From: Methylorubrum rhodesianum
Lineage (GTDB): Bacteria; Pseudomonadota; Alphaproteobacteria; Rhizobiales; Beijerinckiaceae
Assembly (NCBI RefSeq): GCF_014199985.1
Contig: NZ_JACHOS010000023.1
Location: 1-64,000 of the forward strand
DNA: 64,000 nucleotides
Direction: 5' to 3'
The translations under genes were made by a program, and so were the position numbers. Every line of letters starts with the position of its first letter. The first letter of the stretch is position 1. Below the pieces are notes generated by a model. The model worked only from the letters and a program-made list of their open reading frames with translations, was not told the origin of the DNA and did no database searches. Below are positions 38,413 through 47,197 of the stretch, piece after piece.

Positions 38413-39110
38413 CGACATTTCTTTCCCTGTCATCCCAGCCCCGGCAAGCCGGCCCCGGGATGGCCCGCCGCATGGGCGGCGACGCGCCTTCGCGCTTGCC
38501 TCGGATCGCGGCCCGTCACCGGGCCGAGATCCTTCGGGGACTGGCGGCCCTCTGCTGGCTCGCTCTCTCCGGCGCCGCCCTCGCCGCCGGCGGCGAGCAT
38601 GCCGATCCGGCGAAAGAAGCCGCCATGCGCGCGCTCGCCGCCCGCGACGCGCCGAAGGACGTCTCCGCCCAGGATTTCGTCGCCAGGGAGCCGGCCAAGT
38701 CCGGCTACTGCGCCAACATCGCCGACGCTGCGGCGGATGCCCGTTTCGCGTGGCAGAAGGAGCAGCTCGCGGCGATGGAGCGGCAGGTCGAGGAGCGCAT
38801 CAAGCTCCTCGAAGAGAAGCGGGCCGAGTACGAGGCGTGGCTCAAGCGCCGCAACGAGTTCCTGGCCAAGGCCGACGAGAGCGTGGTCGCGGTCTACGCC
38901 AAGATGCGGCCCGACGCGGCGGCACTCCAGCTCGCCAACATGCCCGACGAGGCGGCCGCCGCGCTGCTGACCAAGCTCAACGCCCGCACGGCGAGCGCCA
39001 TCCTCTCGGAGATGGAGGCCGCGCGGGCGGCGAACCTCGCCCGGGCGATGTCGGAATCCGGCCGCAAGGATGCGGCCGCGCCGGCCCAGAAGAAGAACCA
39101 GAGGTCGTGA
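38409..39110 (+). CDS. motE: MotE-like periplasmic protein with MgtE_N-like domain
   Basis: In rhizobia MotE is the periplasmic chaperone of the stator-associated protein MotC. This 233-residue protein fits: a hydrophobic export segment at residues 42-60 (ALCWLALSGAALAAGG), a long coiled coil about 113-160 (ERQVEERIKLLEEKRAEYEAW) and a C-terminal helical domain like the N domain of MgtE (MRPDAAALQLANMPDEAAAALLTKLNARTA). The start at 38409 overlaps flgI by 4 bases. An imperfect palindrome at 38431-38462 lies within the extended N terminus, so ATG 38460 or 38472 could be the true start. Confidence 0.8.
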   Translation: MTTFLSLSSQPRQAGPGMARRMGGDAPSRLPRIAARHRAEILRGLAALCWLALSGAALAAGGEHADPAKEAAMRALAARDAPKDVSAQDFVAREPAKSGYCANIADAAADARFAWQKEQLAAMERQVEERIKLLEEKRAEYEAWLKRRNEFLAKADESVVAVYAKMRPDAAALQLANMPDEAAAALLTKLNARTASAILSEMEAARAANLARAMSESGRKDAAAPAQKKNQRS

Positions 39111-39820
39111 TGCGCCCTGCCCTCCCCCTCGCGGCGGCCCTGCTCGCCCTCTCGCTCGGCGCCTGCCAGAGCGATCTCGACCGCCTCGGCCGCCCGCCCG
39201 TGCTGACGCCGATCGGCACCGGGCTCAATGCCCCGCGCGAGCCGCTGCCGACCACCTTCGGCGCGCTGGGCGGGCGCCACAGCTACCATTCGACCTGGAG
39301 TCCGGCGAGCGCCGCGCTCTACCAGGATCCCCGCGCCCGCGACGTCGGCGACGTCATCACGGTGAGCATCGCCATCAACGACAAGGCGCAGTTCGACAAC
39401 GCCACCGAACGCGAGCGCAGCCAGAAGAGCTTCCTCGGCTTCGATTTCGGCTACGGCGTCTCGGGCCTCAAGGATTCGGCCACGGCCGATACCGGCATCC
39501 GCTCCGGCACCGAGACCAAGGGCCAGGGCTCGATCGACCGCAAGGAATCGCTCAGCCTCTCCGTCGCGGCGGTCGTCACGGAAGTGCTGCCCAATGGCAA
39601 TGTGGTGATCTCGGGCTCGCAGGAGGTGCGGGTCAACAACGAAGTGCGCGTGCTCAACGTCGCCGGCATCGTCCGCCCGCGCGACATCTCGCGCAAGAAC
39701 ACCATCGATTACGACAAGATCGCCGAGGCGCGCATCTCTTACGGTGGGCGCGGGCGCCTCACCGACGTGCAGAACCCGACGCTGGGCCAGCAGGTCTTCG
39801 AGACCGTGGCGCCGTTCTGA
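39110..39820 (+). CDS. flgH: Flagellar L-ring lipoprotein FlgH
   Basis: Outer-membrane ring of the basal body. The 236-residue precursor has the lipobox LSLGAC with the lipidated Cys19. The body contains DPRARDVGDVITVSIAINDKA, the VTEVLPNGNVVISGSQEVRVNNEV core and GIVRPRDISRKNTIDYDKIAEARISYGGRG, all diagnostic. One-base overlap with motE. Confidence 0.97.
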   Translation: MRPALPLAAALLALSLGACQSDLDRLGRPPVLTPIGTGLNAPREPLPTTFGALGGRHSYHSTWSPASAALYQDPRARDVGDVITVSIAINDKAQFDNATERERSQKSFLGFDFGYGVSGLKDSATADTGIRSGTETKGQGSIDRKESLSLSVAAVVTEVLPNGNVVISGSQEVRVNNEVRVLNVAGIVRPRDISRKNTIDYDKIAEARISYGGRGRLTDVQNPTLGQQVFETVAPF

Positions 39821-39831
39821 CGGGGGCGATC

Positions 39832-40314
39832 ATGGCGGACGCCAAGGACGGCAAGAAGAGCGGCAAGAGCTGGATCGGAGCGCTCGCCCTGGTGACGCTC
39901 GTCGCCGTCGGCACCGGGGGCGGTCTCGGCGTCTACCTTCTCGGCAGCGTCGAGAAGTCGGTCGACCTCAAGAAGCGCGAGGAGGCCGACAAGGCGGTGA
40001 AGGTGCTGAACTACACCGGCGACCTGTCCCTGCGCAGCGTCGGTTCCGTGGTGGCCAACCTCGCCGAACCGACCGATGCCTGGATCCGGATCGAATCCTC
40101 GGTCGTCTTCAAGACCGGGGCCCTGCCGAACCCCGACGTGACGCTGGCCGAGATCCGCGCCGACGCGCTTGCCTATCTGCGCACGCTCTCCATGGCGCAG
40201 ATCGAGGGCGCAAGCGGCCTCCAGCACCTGCGCGAGGACCTCAACGAACGCGTCGCGATCCGCACCAAGGGAGCGGTGCGCGAGTTCATCGTCGAATCGC
40301 TGGTGGTACAATGA
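39832..40314 (+). CDS. fliL: Flagellar basal body-associated protein FliL
   Basis: Inner-membrane protein that surrounds and supports the stator. The 160-residue protein has a lysine-rich cytoplasmic start, one transmembrane helix (about 14-38) and a periplasmic stomatin-like domain with WIRIESSVVFK and a closing IRTKGAVREFIVESLVVQ. Overlaps fliP by 4 bases. Confidence 0.92.
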   Translation: MADAKDGKKSGKSWIGALALVTLVAVGTGGGLGVYLLGSVEKSVDLKKREEADKAVKVLNYTGDLSLRSVGSVVANLAEPTDAWIRIESSVVFKTGALPNPDVTLAEIRADALAYLRTLSMAQIEGASGLQHLREDLNERVAIRTKGAVREFIVESLVVQ

Positions 40315-41090
40315 GCAGGTGGGTGGTTCGGCGTCTCGCGCTGACCGGGGTTGTCCTGGCTCTCAGCGCCACCGCCACCCTGGCGCAGGGTGCCTCGCCC
40401 GGCGGCGTCACGGGCGTGCCCGGCCTCGACGCGCTGCTGCCGCCCGGCAACGGGGCGGCGTCCGGGCGCATCATCCAGCTTGTTGCGCTGCTGACCGTGC
40501 TGTCGCTGGCGCCGGGACTGCTGGTGATGGTGACGAGCTTCACGCGTTTCGCCGTCGCCTTCTCGTTCCTGCGCTCGGGTCTCGGCCTCCAGAGCACGCC
40601 GGCCAACCTGTTCCTCGTCTCGCTCGCCCTGTTCATGACCTTCTACGTCATGGCCCCGACCTTCGACCGTGCCTGGAACGAGGGCGTGAAGCCGCTGCAG
40701 GAGAACCGCATCGGTGAGGAGGAGGCCTTCGGCAAGATCGTCGAGCCGTTCCGGGAGTTCATGACCCAGCACGTGCGCCCGAAGGACCTCCAGACTTTTT
40801 CGGACTTGGCGAGCCGCAACTTCCCCAAGGCCGAGCAGGGGGAAAAGATCGACCTGCGCATCCTGATCCCGGCATTCATGATCTCCGAGCTGCGCCGGGG
40901 CTTCGAGATCGGCTTCCTGATCGTGCTGCCGTTTCTCGTCATCGACATCATCGTCTCCACCATCGTGATGTCGATGGGCATGATGATGCTGCCGCCGACC
41001 GTGATCTCGCTGCCGTTCAAGGTGCTGTTCTTCATCCTGATCGACGGCTGGAACCTGCTGGTCAGCGGCTTGGTGCGCTCGTTCTTCTGA
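40311..41090 (+). CDS. fliP: Flagellar export gate protein FliP
   Basis: Pentameric core of the type III export gate. The 259-residue precursor has a cleavable signal peptide (ending LAQGAS) and four hydrophobic segments. Signatures are LVMVTSFTRFAVAFSFLRSGLG, QSTPANLFLVSLALFMTFYVM, IPAFMISELRRGFEIGFLIVLPFLVIDIIV and MMMLPPTVISLPFKVLFFILIDGW. Last gene of the first plus-strand run; fliQ and fliR are absent from the window. Confidence 0.97.
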   Translation: MSRWVVRRLALTGVVLALSATATLAQGASPGGVTGVPGLDALLPPGNGAASGRIIQLVALLTVLSLAPGLLVMVTSFTRFAVAFSFLRSGLGLQSTPANLFLVSLALFMTFYVMAPTFDRAWNEGVKPLQENRIGEEEAFGKIVEPFREFMTQHVRPKDLQTFSDLASRNFPKAEQGEKIDLRILIPAFMISELRRGFEIGFLIVLPFLVIDIIVSTIVMSMGMMMLPPTVISLPFKVLFFILIDGWNLLVSGLVRSFF

Positions 41091-41115
41091 CGCAAGGCAT
41101 CGGCGTCTCGGCCGG

Positions 41116-41769
41116 TCAGCTCGCACAGGTCCAGAGATCGCGCCCGACGGCGCGGATCAGGTGCGCGTGCAGGCTCCGCAACCGCGCCAGCGCCGCGGTG
41201 GCCTGATCGGCGATTGATTTCGCGTCGGCGCGGAGCAGGGTATCCGCGCCCTCGTCCGGATCGCCCTCGGCGATGAACAGCGTCCCGTCGCGGACGACGA
41301 GGCGGATGAACCAGCCCTGGTCGATATCGTCCCACAGCACGCCGTCGGAGCCCGCACCGGCGAGCGCCGTGAGGATGGCGACGGTCTGCGGCACGTCGTC
41401 GGTCCAGGGGAAGGTGACGATCGCCCGGCCCTCTTCCAGCAGCAGAGGCGTAACCGAGAAATACGGAAACGGATGCGCAAGGGCGGCGTCCTTGCCGTGC
41501 TGGCGCGCCAGGGCGATCAGTCGCTCGTAATGGGCGACCAGAGCCGGCTCGCGGCCCGGCAGATCGAGCGTCGCCGTCAGGAGCGGGACGCAACACAGCA
41601 GGTCCGCCGGGCCGAGGGGAACCCGCAGCCGCTCCCAATCGGCCGGGCCGATGTCATGGTCGGGGCCGATATAGAGGCTGTCGGCGATGCGGAAGGCGGC
41701 GTCGCACAGGACCGAGCCGAGCGGCCGGGCTCGGACCATCCAGGTCTCGTCCTCGCGATCGAAGGTCAT
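41116..41769 (-). CDS. Protein of unknown function inside the flagellar locus
   Basis: A 217-residue cytoplasmic-looking protein with no signal peptide or membrane helix and no family I recognise. Visible stretches include LPGREPALVAHYERLIALARQHGKD, HPFPYFSVTPLLLEEGRAIVTFPWTDDVPQT and LWDDIDQGWFIRLVVRDGTLFIAEGDPDE, a mixed alpha/beta pattern. It is convergent with fliP and divergent from fliF, so it splits two flagellar operons. I preferred the ATG at 41769; the frame also has an ATG at 41805. A flagellar role is possible from position only. Confidence 0.72.
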   Translation of the reverse strand: MTFDREDETWMVRARPLGSVLCDAAFRIADSLYIGPDHDIGPADWERLRVPLGPADLLCCVPLLTATLDLPGREPALVAHYERLIALARQHGKDAALAHPFPYFSVTPLLLEEGRAIVTFPWTDDVPQTVAILTALAGAGSDGVLWDDIDQGWFIRLVVRDGTLFIAEGDPDEGADTLLRADAKSIADQATAALARLRSLHAHLIRAVGRDLWTCAS

Positions 41770-41876
41770 GCGGCCACTCTGGAGGCCGGACGCGACGAGT
41801 CGCAATCCCCGCGCAAGGCTCAGCCCTCAGACAGGCTGGCGACGCATGTCAGGTCGCCAACGGGATCGGTCCGGGG

Positions 41877-43562
41877 ATGTTCGGTCGCGAGCAAGCCGAA
41901 AGATTGTGGAGCAACATCGTCGATCTCGGCGCGAGGCGGCTGATCGCCCTCGGGCTGGTCGGCCTTCTGGTGTTTCTCGGGGTCGGCGTCGGCGCCTACT
42001 ATCTCAGCCGCCCGGCGCAGGAGACGCTCTATACGGGGCTGTCGCGCGAGGACGTGTCGCGCATCGGCGGCGTTCTCAAGGACAACGGCATCCCCTTCGA
42101 CGTGTCGTCCGACGGCGCGGCGGTGCTGGTCTCCTTCGGCCACACCGCGCAGGCGCGGATGCTGCTCGCCGAGAAGGGCCTGCCGCAGAGTTCGAAGTCC
42201 GGCTACGAGCTGTTCAACGATCTGGGCTCGCTCGGCATGACCTCCTTCATGCAGGAGGTGACCCGGGTGCGGGCGCTGGAGGGCGAGATCGCCCGCACCA
42301 TTCAGGGCATGAAGGGCGTGCGCGCCGCCCGCGTCCACCTCGTCCTTCCCGACCGCGGCTCGTTCCGCCGCGACCAGCAGCCGGCCTCGGCCTCCGTGGT
42401 GGTGCGGACCGAGCCCGCCGACGACGTCTCCGGCGCGCAGGCGATCCGCCAGCTCGTCGCCTCGGCGATCCCCGGCATGAAGCCCGACCGCGTCACCGTG
42501 ATCGGCTCCGAGGGCACGGTGCTGCTCGCGGGCGACGATGCGGGAACAGCGCCGACCGGCAAGATGGCGACGCTGGAGAAGTCGGTCAGCCGCGAGATGC
42601 AGGACAACATCCGCCGCACGCTGGCGCCCTATCTCGGCGTGGGCAATTTCGAGGTCAGCGTCGCGACCCAGCTCAACACCGACAAGACCTCGACCAACGA
42701 GACGATCTTCAACCCCGACCAGCGGGTCGAGCGCTCGGTGCGCTCGGTGCGCGAGAGCGAGAACGCGCAGAACCGCAACAGCCAGCGCCCGACCAGCGCC
42801 CAGGAGAACCTGCCCGACCAGCGCACCCGCTCGGACGGCAACGATCAGTCGAGCAACGAGAGCTCGAAGAAGGAAGACCTCACCAACTACGAGATCTCCC
42901 AGAAGACCGTTCAAACGGTGAGCGACGGTTACGCCATCCGCCGCCTCTCGGTCGCGGTCCTCGTCAACCGTTCGCGCTTGACCGCACTCGCCGGCCCCGA
43001 CGACAAGGCCGCGCTCGATAAACAGATCGCGGAGATCGAAGAGCTCGTCGGCTCGGCCGCCGGCTTCAGCAAGGAGCGTGGCGACACGATCAAGGTCGCC
43101 GCGGTGGGCTTCGTCAACGACGGCCAGCCGCTCGAGCCGGTGCCGCCGCTCTCGCTCACCGACGTGATGATGAAGCAGTCCGGAACGCTCATCAACGCGG
43201 CGACCATCCTCGTCGTGGCCGGCCTGCTGATCTGGTTCGGCCTGCGCCCGGCGCTCCGCGCCATCCTGGCGACGCCGGAGACCGCCGCAATCGAGGCCGC
43301 CGCTCTCGCCGGCCCCGAGGGCGCGACCGCGCTGACCCGGGGCATCGCCGCCGACGGCACGGCGGCAATCGCCGGACCGGGCGCCGCGGGCCAAGCGGAG
43401 GCGGTCAAGCTCCCTGCGCCGGGCGTTGCCGGCCTGCTGGAGGAGCTGGAGGACAAGATGGCTCGCTCGCCGCAGAAGCGTCTGGAGCAGCTGATCGATA
43501 TCGACGAGGAGCAGGTCGCGGCCGTGCTCAAGCGCTGGCTGATGCGTGAGGAGCCGGCGTGA
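41877..43562 (+). CDS. fliF: Flagellar MS-ring protein FliF
   Basis: Forms the MS ring on which the motor is built. The 561-residue protein has two transmembrane helices (about 21-41 and 434-456) flanking ring-building motifs: LYTGLSREDVSRIGGVLKDNGIPF, GYELFNDLGSLGMTSFMQEVTRVRALEGEIARTI and VRAARVHLVLPDRGSF. The C-terminal KRLEQLIDIDEEQVAAVLKRWL is the FliG-binding tail. Its stop overlaps the next start. Confidence 0.97.
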   Translation: MFGREQAERLWSNIVDLGARRLIALGLVGLLVFLGVGVGAYYLSRPAQETLYTGLSREDVSRIGGVLKDNGIPFDVSSDGAAVLVSFGHTAQARMLLAEKGLPQSSKSGYELFNDLGSLGMTSFMQEVTRVRALEGEIARTIQGMKGVRAARVHLVLPDRGSFRRDQQPASASVVVRTEPADDVSGAQAIRQLVASAIPGMKPDRVTVIGSEGTVLLAGDDAGTAPTGKMATLEKSVSREMQDNIRRTLAPYLGVGNFEVSVATQLNTDKTSTNETIFNPDQRVERSVRSVRESENAQNRNSQRPTSAQENLPDQRTRSDGNDQSSNESSKKEDLTNYEISQKTVQTVSDGYAIRRLSVAVLVNRSRLTALAGPDDKAALDKQIAEIEELVGSAAGFSKERGDTIKVAAVGFVNDGQPLEPVPPLSLTDVMMKQSGTLINAATILVVAGLLIWFGLRPALRAILATPETAAIEAAALAGPEGATALTRGIAADGTAAIAGPGAAGQAEAVKLPAPGVAGLLEELEDKMARSPQKRLEQLIDIDEEQVAAVLKRWLMREEPA

Positions 43563-44326
43563 TGGACGCGGTGATCGCCCGCTACCTGCCCGACTTTTCC
43601 GCGCCGCCCCCTGCGGCTGCGGCTGCCGAGGAGCCCAACTTTTCCGGCCAGTGGTTCCGCGCGCCCGCTCGTCCTCCGGAGCCGATCCCGGCCTCCGCGG
43701 CACCGGTCCCGAACCCGCTCGCGCCGATGCCGGACGTGCGATCGGAGGCCGAGATCGAACCCATCCTGCCCCGCACCGCCCCGGTGGCGCGGCCGGTCGA
43801 GGACCGCGAGGCGCTGATCGCCGCCGCCGAGGCGCGCGGGCGCGAGCAGGGCCGCGCGGAGGCGTTGGCCGAGGCCGCGGCGCAAGCTGCGCGCGAGCGC
43901 GAGGCGCAGCAGGTCCTTTTCGAGGAAGGACTGGCGCAGGCGCGCCGCGACTGGAGCGAGGCGCAGGGCGAAGCCCTCGCCACCGGCTTCACCGCGGCGA
44001 TGCATGCGCTCGACGCTGTGCTGTCGGAACGCGTCGCCCGGCTGATCGCGCCGGTTCTGAGCCAGGCTTTGCAACGGCAGACGCTGGACGAACTCGGTGC
44101 CGCCTTGAAGCGCACCCTGTCCGAGCCGCAGCGGCCGGCGGTGCGTGTGCGCGGGCCCGAAGACCTGATCGCAGCCCTCTCCACCCGCCTCGGCGCCCTC
44201 GCCTCTGGCGTCGCCTTCGAGGCCTGTGCGGGGCCGGAGGTGAGCGTGAGCGCGGGGGAGACTGTGATCGAAACCGAACTTGCGGCCTGGAGCCGCCTGA
44301 TCGCTGCGGCGGTCGCGGAGGCGTGA
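43562..44326 (+). CDS. fliH: Probable flagellar export regulator FliH-like protein
   Basis: A 254-residue protein directly behind fliF. The N terminus is Pro/Ala-rich. The centre is a long Ala/Glu/Arg coiled coil (about residues 75-150, REALIAAAEARGREQGRAEA), and the C terminus resembles the FliH/YscL stator domain (RVRGPEDLIAALS, SVSAGETVIETELAAWSRLI). In family members this binds the FliI ATPase. The ATG at 43562 overlaps the fliF stop; a GTG lies one codon before. Assignment rests on position, coiled coil and the weak C-terminal pattern, so an alternative accessory role is possible. Confidence 0.6.
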   Translation: MDAVIARYLPDFSAPPPAAAAAEEPNFSGQWFRAPARPPEPIPASAAPVPNPLAPMPDVRSEAEIEPILPRTAPVARPVEDREALIAAAEARGREQGRAEALAEAAAQAAREREAQQVLFEEGLAQARRDWSEAQGEALATGFTAAMHALDAVLSERVARLIAPVLSQALQRQTLDELGAALKRTLSEPQRPAVRVRGPEDLIAALSTRLGALASGVAFEACAGPEVSVSAGETVIETELAAWSRLIAAAVAEA

Positions 44327-44327
44327 G

Positions 44328-45701
44328 ATGTCCGAGCACGCCCAAGAGATCATCATCATCAAGCGCCATGGCGACCACGAGGACGGCCATCACGGCGGTG
44401 CCTGGAAGATCGCGCTCGCCGACTTCATGACGGCGATGATGGCGCTGTTCCTGGTGATGTGGCTGATCAACTCCACCAGCAAGGAGCAGAAGCAGACCAT
44501 CGCCGAGTACTTCAACCCGGTGAAGCTCGCGGAGGTCACCCACGATCGCAAGGGCGTGAACGACCCGCAGAATGCTCCCAACGACCCTGCCCCCTCCGGC
44601 AAGGGCAAGGGGGACGGCGGCAGTGCCGAAGGCAAGGGGGACGCGGCGGGCGCACCGGGCAGCCGAGCACGCGAATCCGCTCTGTTCCAGGACCCCTACG
44701 CCATCCTCGCCAAGCTCGCCGCGGAGGCCGACACCGCCGGTCCGGAGGCCGCGAGCGCGGATGCCTCCGGCCTCGAAGTCGGACAGCCGGGCGTCAGCGG
44801 CGGGGAGACCGGGCGAGACCCGTTCGACCCGCTCTACTGGCAGGTCGCCGCCCTGCCGCGTCAGCGTACGGAGAATCCCGGCGCCCTCGACACCGTCGGC
44901 GCCGCCCCGGAGGCGCGCCTCGACGCGCGCGCCCAGAGCGGCGCCGCGGTCAAGGCGAAGGAACCGCCGAAGGAGAGCCCGAAGGAGATCGCCCGGCAGA
45001 GCCTGCACGAAGCCATGCGGCAGGCCGGAGTGAAGCTCGCCTCCGCCGAGCCGATGCCCCTGGAGGCCTCCGCCAAGCCCGCAGCCGAGGCGGCTCCGGA
45101 GACGCCGGAGGCCAACGCGCCGCCGATGGAGGGAAAACCGGCCCAGGCCGAGCCGAAGCTGGTCGCGAAGGCGGAAGCGCCTCCCGTGAAGGAACCGCCG
45201 GCCGGTGCCGATCAGGCCGCGAAGGCGGCCGAGACCGCCGCACTCTCGGCCCTGAAGGCCGAGATCGCGAAGGCGGTGCCCTCGCGGCCCGGCACTGCGC
45301 CCGCGCCGCATGTCGAGGTGCGCCGCACCGGCGAGGGCGTGCTCATCAGCATCACCGACGAGATCAATTTCAGCATGTTCGGGATCGGCTCGGCCGAGCC
45401 GACGCCGAAGGTGGTCAAGGCGCTGGAGCGCATCGCCAAGATCCTCAACACCCGCCCCGGTCGCATCGTCGTGCGCGGCCATACCGACGGACGCCCGTTC
45501 CGCTCCGAGACCTACGACAACTGGCGCCTGTCCTCCGCCCGGGCGCAGATGGCCTCCTACATGCTCGTGCGCGGCGGGCTCGACGAGGCGCGCATCGAGC
45601 GCATCGAGGGCCATGCCGACCGCCAGCCGCGCATCGCCGCCGATCCGAAGGCCGCCGAGAACCGCCGCATCGAGATTCTGCTGCGGGGCCTGCCGGAATG
45701 A
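44328..45701 (+). CDS. motB: Flagellar motor stator protein MotB
   Basis: Peptidoglycan-anchored stator subunit that forms the proton channel with MotA. The 457-residue protein has one transmembrane helix with the proton-carrying Asp32 (LADFMTAMMALFLVMWLINS). A very long Ala/Pro/Glu-rich periplasmic spacer (about residues 75-320) follows, then a C-terminal OmpA-like domain (GIGSAEPTPKVVKALERIAKIL, RGHTDGRPF, AENRRIEILL). The long spacer matches rhizobial MotB, which interacts with MotC. motA is on the other strand 10 kb away. Confidence 0.95.
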   Translation: MSEHAQEIIIIKRHGDHEDGHHGGAWKIALADFMTAMMALFLVMWLINSTSKEQKQTIAEYFNPVKLAEVTHDRKGVNDPQNAPNDPAPSGKGKGDGGSAEGKGDAAGAPGSRARESALFQDPYAILAKLAAEADTAGPEAASADASGLEVGQPGVSGGETGRDPFDPLYWQVAALPRQRTENPGALDTVGAAPEARLDARAQSGAAVKAKEPPKESPKEIARQSLHEAMRQAGVKLASAEPMPLEASAKPAAEAAPETPEANAPPMEGKPAQAEPKLVAKAEAPPVKEPPAGADQAAKAAETAALSALKAEIAKAVPSRPGTAPAPHVEVRRTGEGVLISITDEINFSMFGIGSAEPTPKVVKALERIAKILNTRPGRIVVRGHTDGRPFRSETYDNWRLSSARAQMASYMLVRGGLDEARIERIEGHADRQPRIAADPKAAENRRIEILLRGLPE

Positions 45702-47158
45702 CGTCAATCTTCCGGACATCGCCAGCTCGGTCCGGCCGCCCGGCCGCTCTTGCGCACGCGGACAGGGAGTGCCGTCCCGCCGGATCGCCTCGCCTGACGG
45801 CTCGCCATGCCGGAATGGGCGAGCCGGTCCTCCCCGGCGCGTCGAAGCGATCCCGGACAGCGCTGACGGCGCTTGTCCGCCCAACGGCTGCTGCCCTCAT
45901 CCTCTGCCTCGCCATCGTCCCTGTAAGCGCCGCCGATCACGCGGACGGCCATGCGCCGCCCGCCGGCAGCCAAGCCGTCGACGACCGTGGTGGCCATGGC
46001 GACCATGGTGGGCACGCTGCCCCGGCAAAGCCGATCGAACCGCTGCCGGTGAAGGCGCACGGTCTTCCCGTCGAGCTGACGCGCACGCTGCAACTCCTGC
46101 AGGACCGCATCGCCCGCGGCTCGACCCAGGCGCATCTCGCGCAGCGCCAACTCCTCGCCCATATCGAGCAGCGACTGATCGCGCTCGCCCCCGAGACCTG
46201 GGCCGAGGCGGAGAACGTGCGGGCCGCCGTCACCTTCGCTCTGGCGGGCGGCGGGCCGACGGCCCTGCGCGTGCTGCTCAAGTCCGGCAAGGTGCCGGAG
46301 GGGGAGCAGCCCCTGGCACTCGGCGCGCTCGCCTATCTGGAGGGTCGCGAGCGTGAGGCCCGAGCCCAGCTCGCGGGCATCGACCCGCGCACGATGCCGG
46401 CCGGCCTCGCGGGTCAGCTCGCGCTGACGCAATCGGCGCTGATGGTGCGCGAGGCGTCCACCAAGTCCCTCGAACTTCTCGATCTCGCGCGGCTCCTGGC
46501 GCCCGGTACCCTGGTCGAGGAAGGCGCGCTGCGCCGCCAGATCTTCGTGGTCGCGCAGGGCGGCGATGCGCGGCGCTTCGAGGCGCTGGCGATCCAGTAT
46601 CTGCGCCGGTTCCGCCGCTCGGTCTATGCCGGCAACTTCCGCCAGCGCTTTGCCGGCGCGCTCACGCGGCTCGACTTCGACAGCGACCGCACCCGCATCG
46701 CCAGCCTGGAGCGGATGCTCGACGAGATCGAACCGGAGAGCCGGCGCGACCTCTACCTGCTCGTGGCGCGGGCCGGGCTGGAGCAGGGCCGCCGGGAGAC
46801 CGCCTTGTTCGCCTCCGAGCGGGCGATGGGCCTCGCCGCGCCGGACTCGCGCCCGGCGGCGCAGGCACGGCTCTATCGCGGAGCGGCGCTGATCGTGGCG
46901 GGCGGCCGCTTCGAGGAGGGCTACGAGGCCCTGCGCGGTCTCGACGGCGCCGACCTCGCGGCCCCCGACACCGAGTTGCTCGACGCCGCGCTCTCGACGG
47001 CCCGGCAGATCCGCACGCCCTCCCCCGTCGCCGCGGCCACTCCGGCTCCGCCGGCCTCGGCGAGCCGGCCGATCCCCGAATCCGGCTCGCTCCTGCGGGC
47101 GCAGGAGGCCCTGGCCCGAGCCGAGCGCGCCATGGATGACGCCACCGGCACACCCTGA
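45698..47158 (+). CDS. motC: Chemotaxis/motility protein MotC
   Basis: Rhizobial periplasmic protein that binds MotB and modulates motor rotation. The frame from 45698 gives 486 residues and overlaps motB by 4 bases (ATGA). A start at ATG 45815 would give 447 residues, close to known MotC, and put a signal peptide (TAAALILCLAIVPVSAA) at the proper distance. The region between holds an 8-bp inverted repeat. After a His/Gly-rich patch (GGHGDHGGHAAP) the mature protein is helical, TPR-like, with LPVELTRTLQLLQDRIARGS and RRFRRSVYAGNFRQRFA. Placement between motB and fliK supports the name. Confidence 0.88.
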   Translation: MTSIFRTSPARSGRPAALAHADRECRPAGSPRLTARHAGMGEPVLPGASKRSRTALTALVRPTAAALILCLAIVPVSAADHADGHAPPAGSQAVDDRGGHGDHGGHAAPAKPIEPLPVKAHGLPVELTRTLQLLQDRIARGSTQAHLAQRQLLAHIEQRLIALAPETWAEAENVRAAVTFALAGGGPTALRVLLKSGKVPEGEQPLALGALAYLEGREREARAQLAGIDPRTMPAGLAGQLALTQSALMVREASTKSLELLDLARLLAPGTLVEEGALRRQIFVVAQGGDARRFEALAIQYLRRFRRSVYAGNFRQRFAGALTRLDFDSDRTRIASLERMLDEIEPESRRDLYLLVARAGLEQGRRETALFASERAMGLAAPDSRPAAQARLYRGAALIVAGGRFEEGYEALRGLDGADLAAPDTELLDAALSTARQIRTPSPVAAATPAPPASASRPIPESGSLLRAQEALARAERAMDDATGTP

Positions 47159-47197
47159 ACTCTTCCCGCCCTCCTACTCCCGGACGATCGACCCGTG

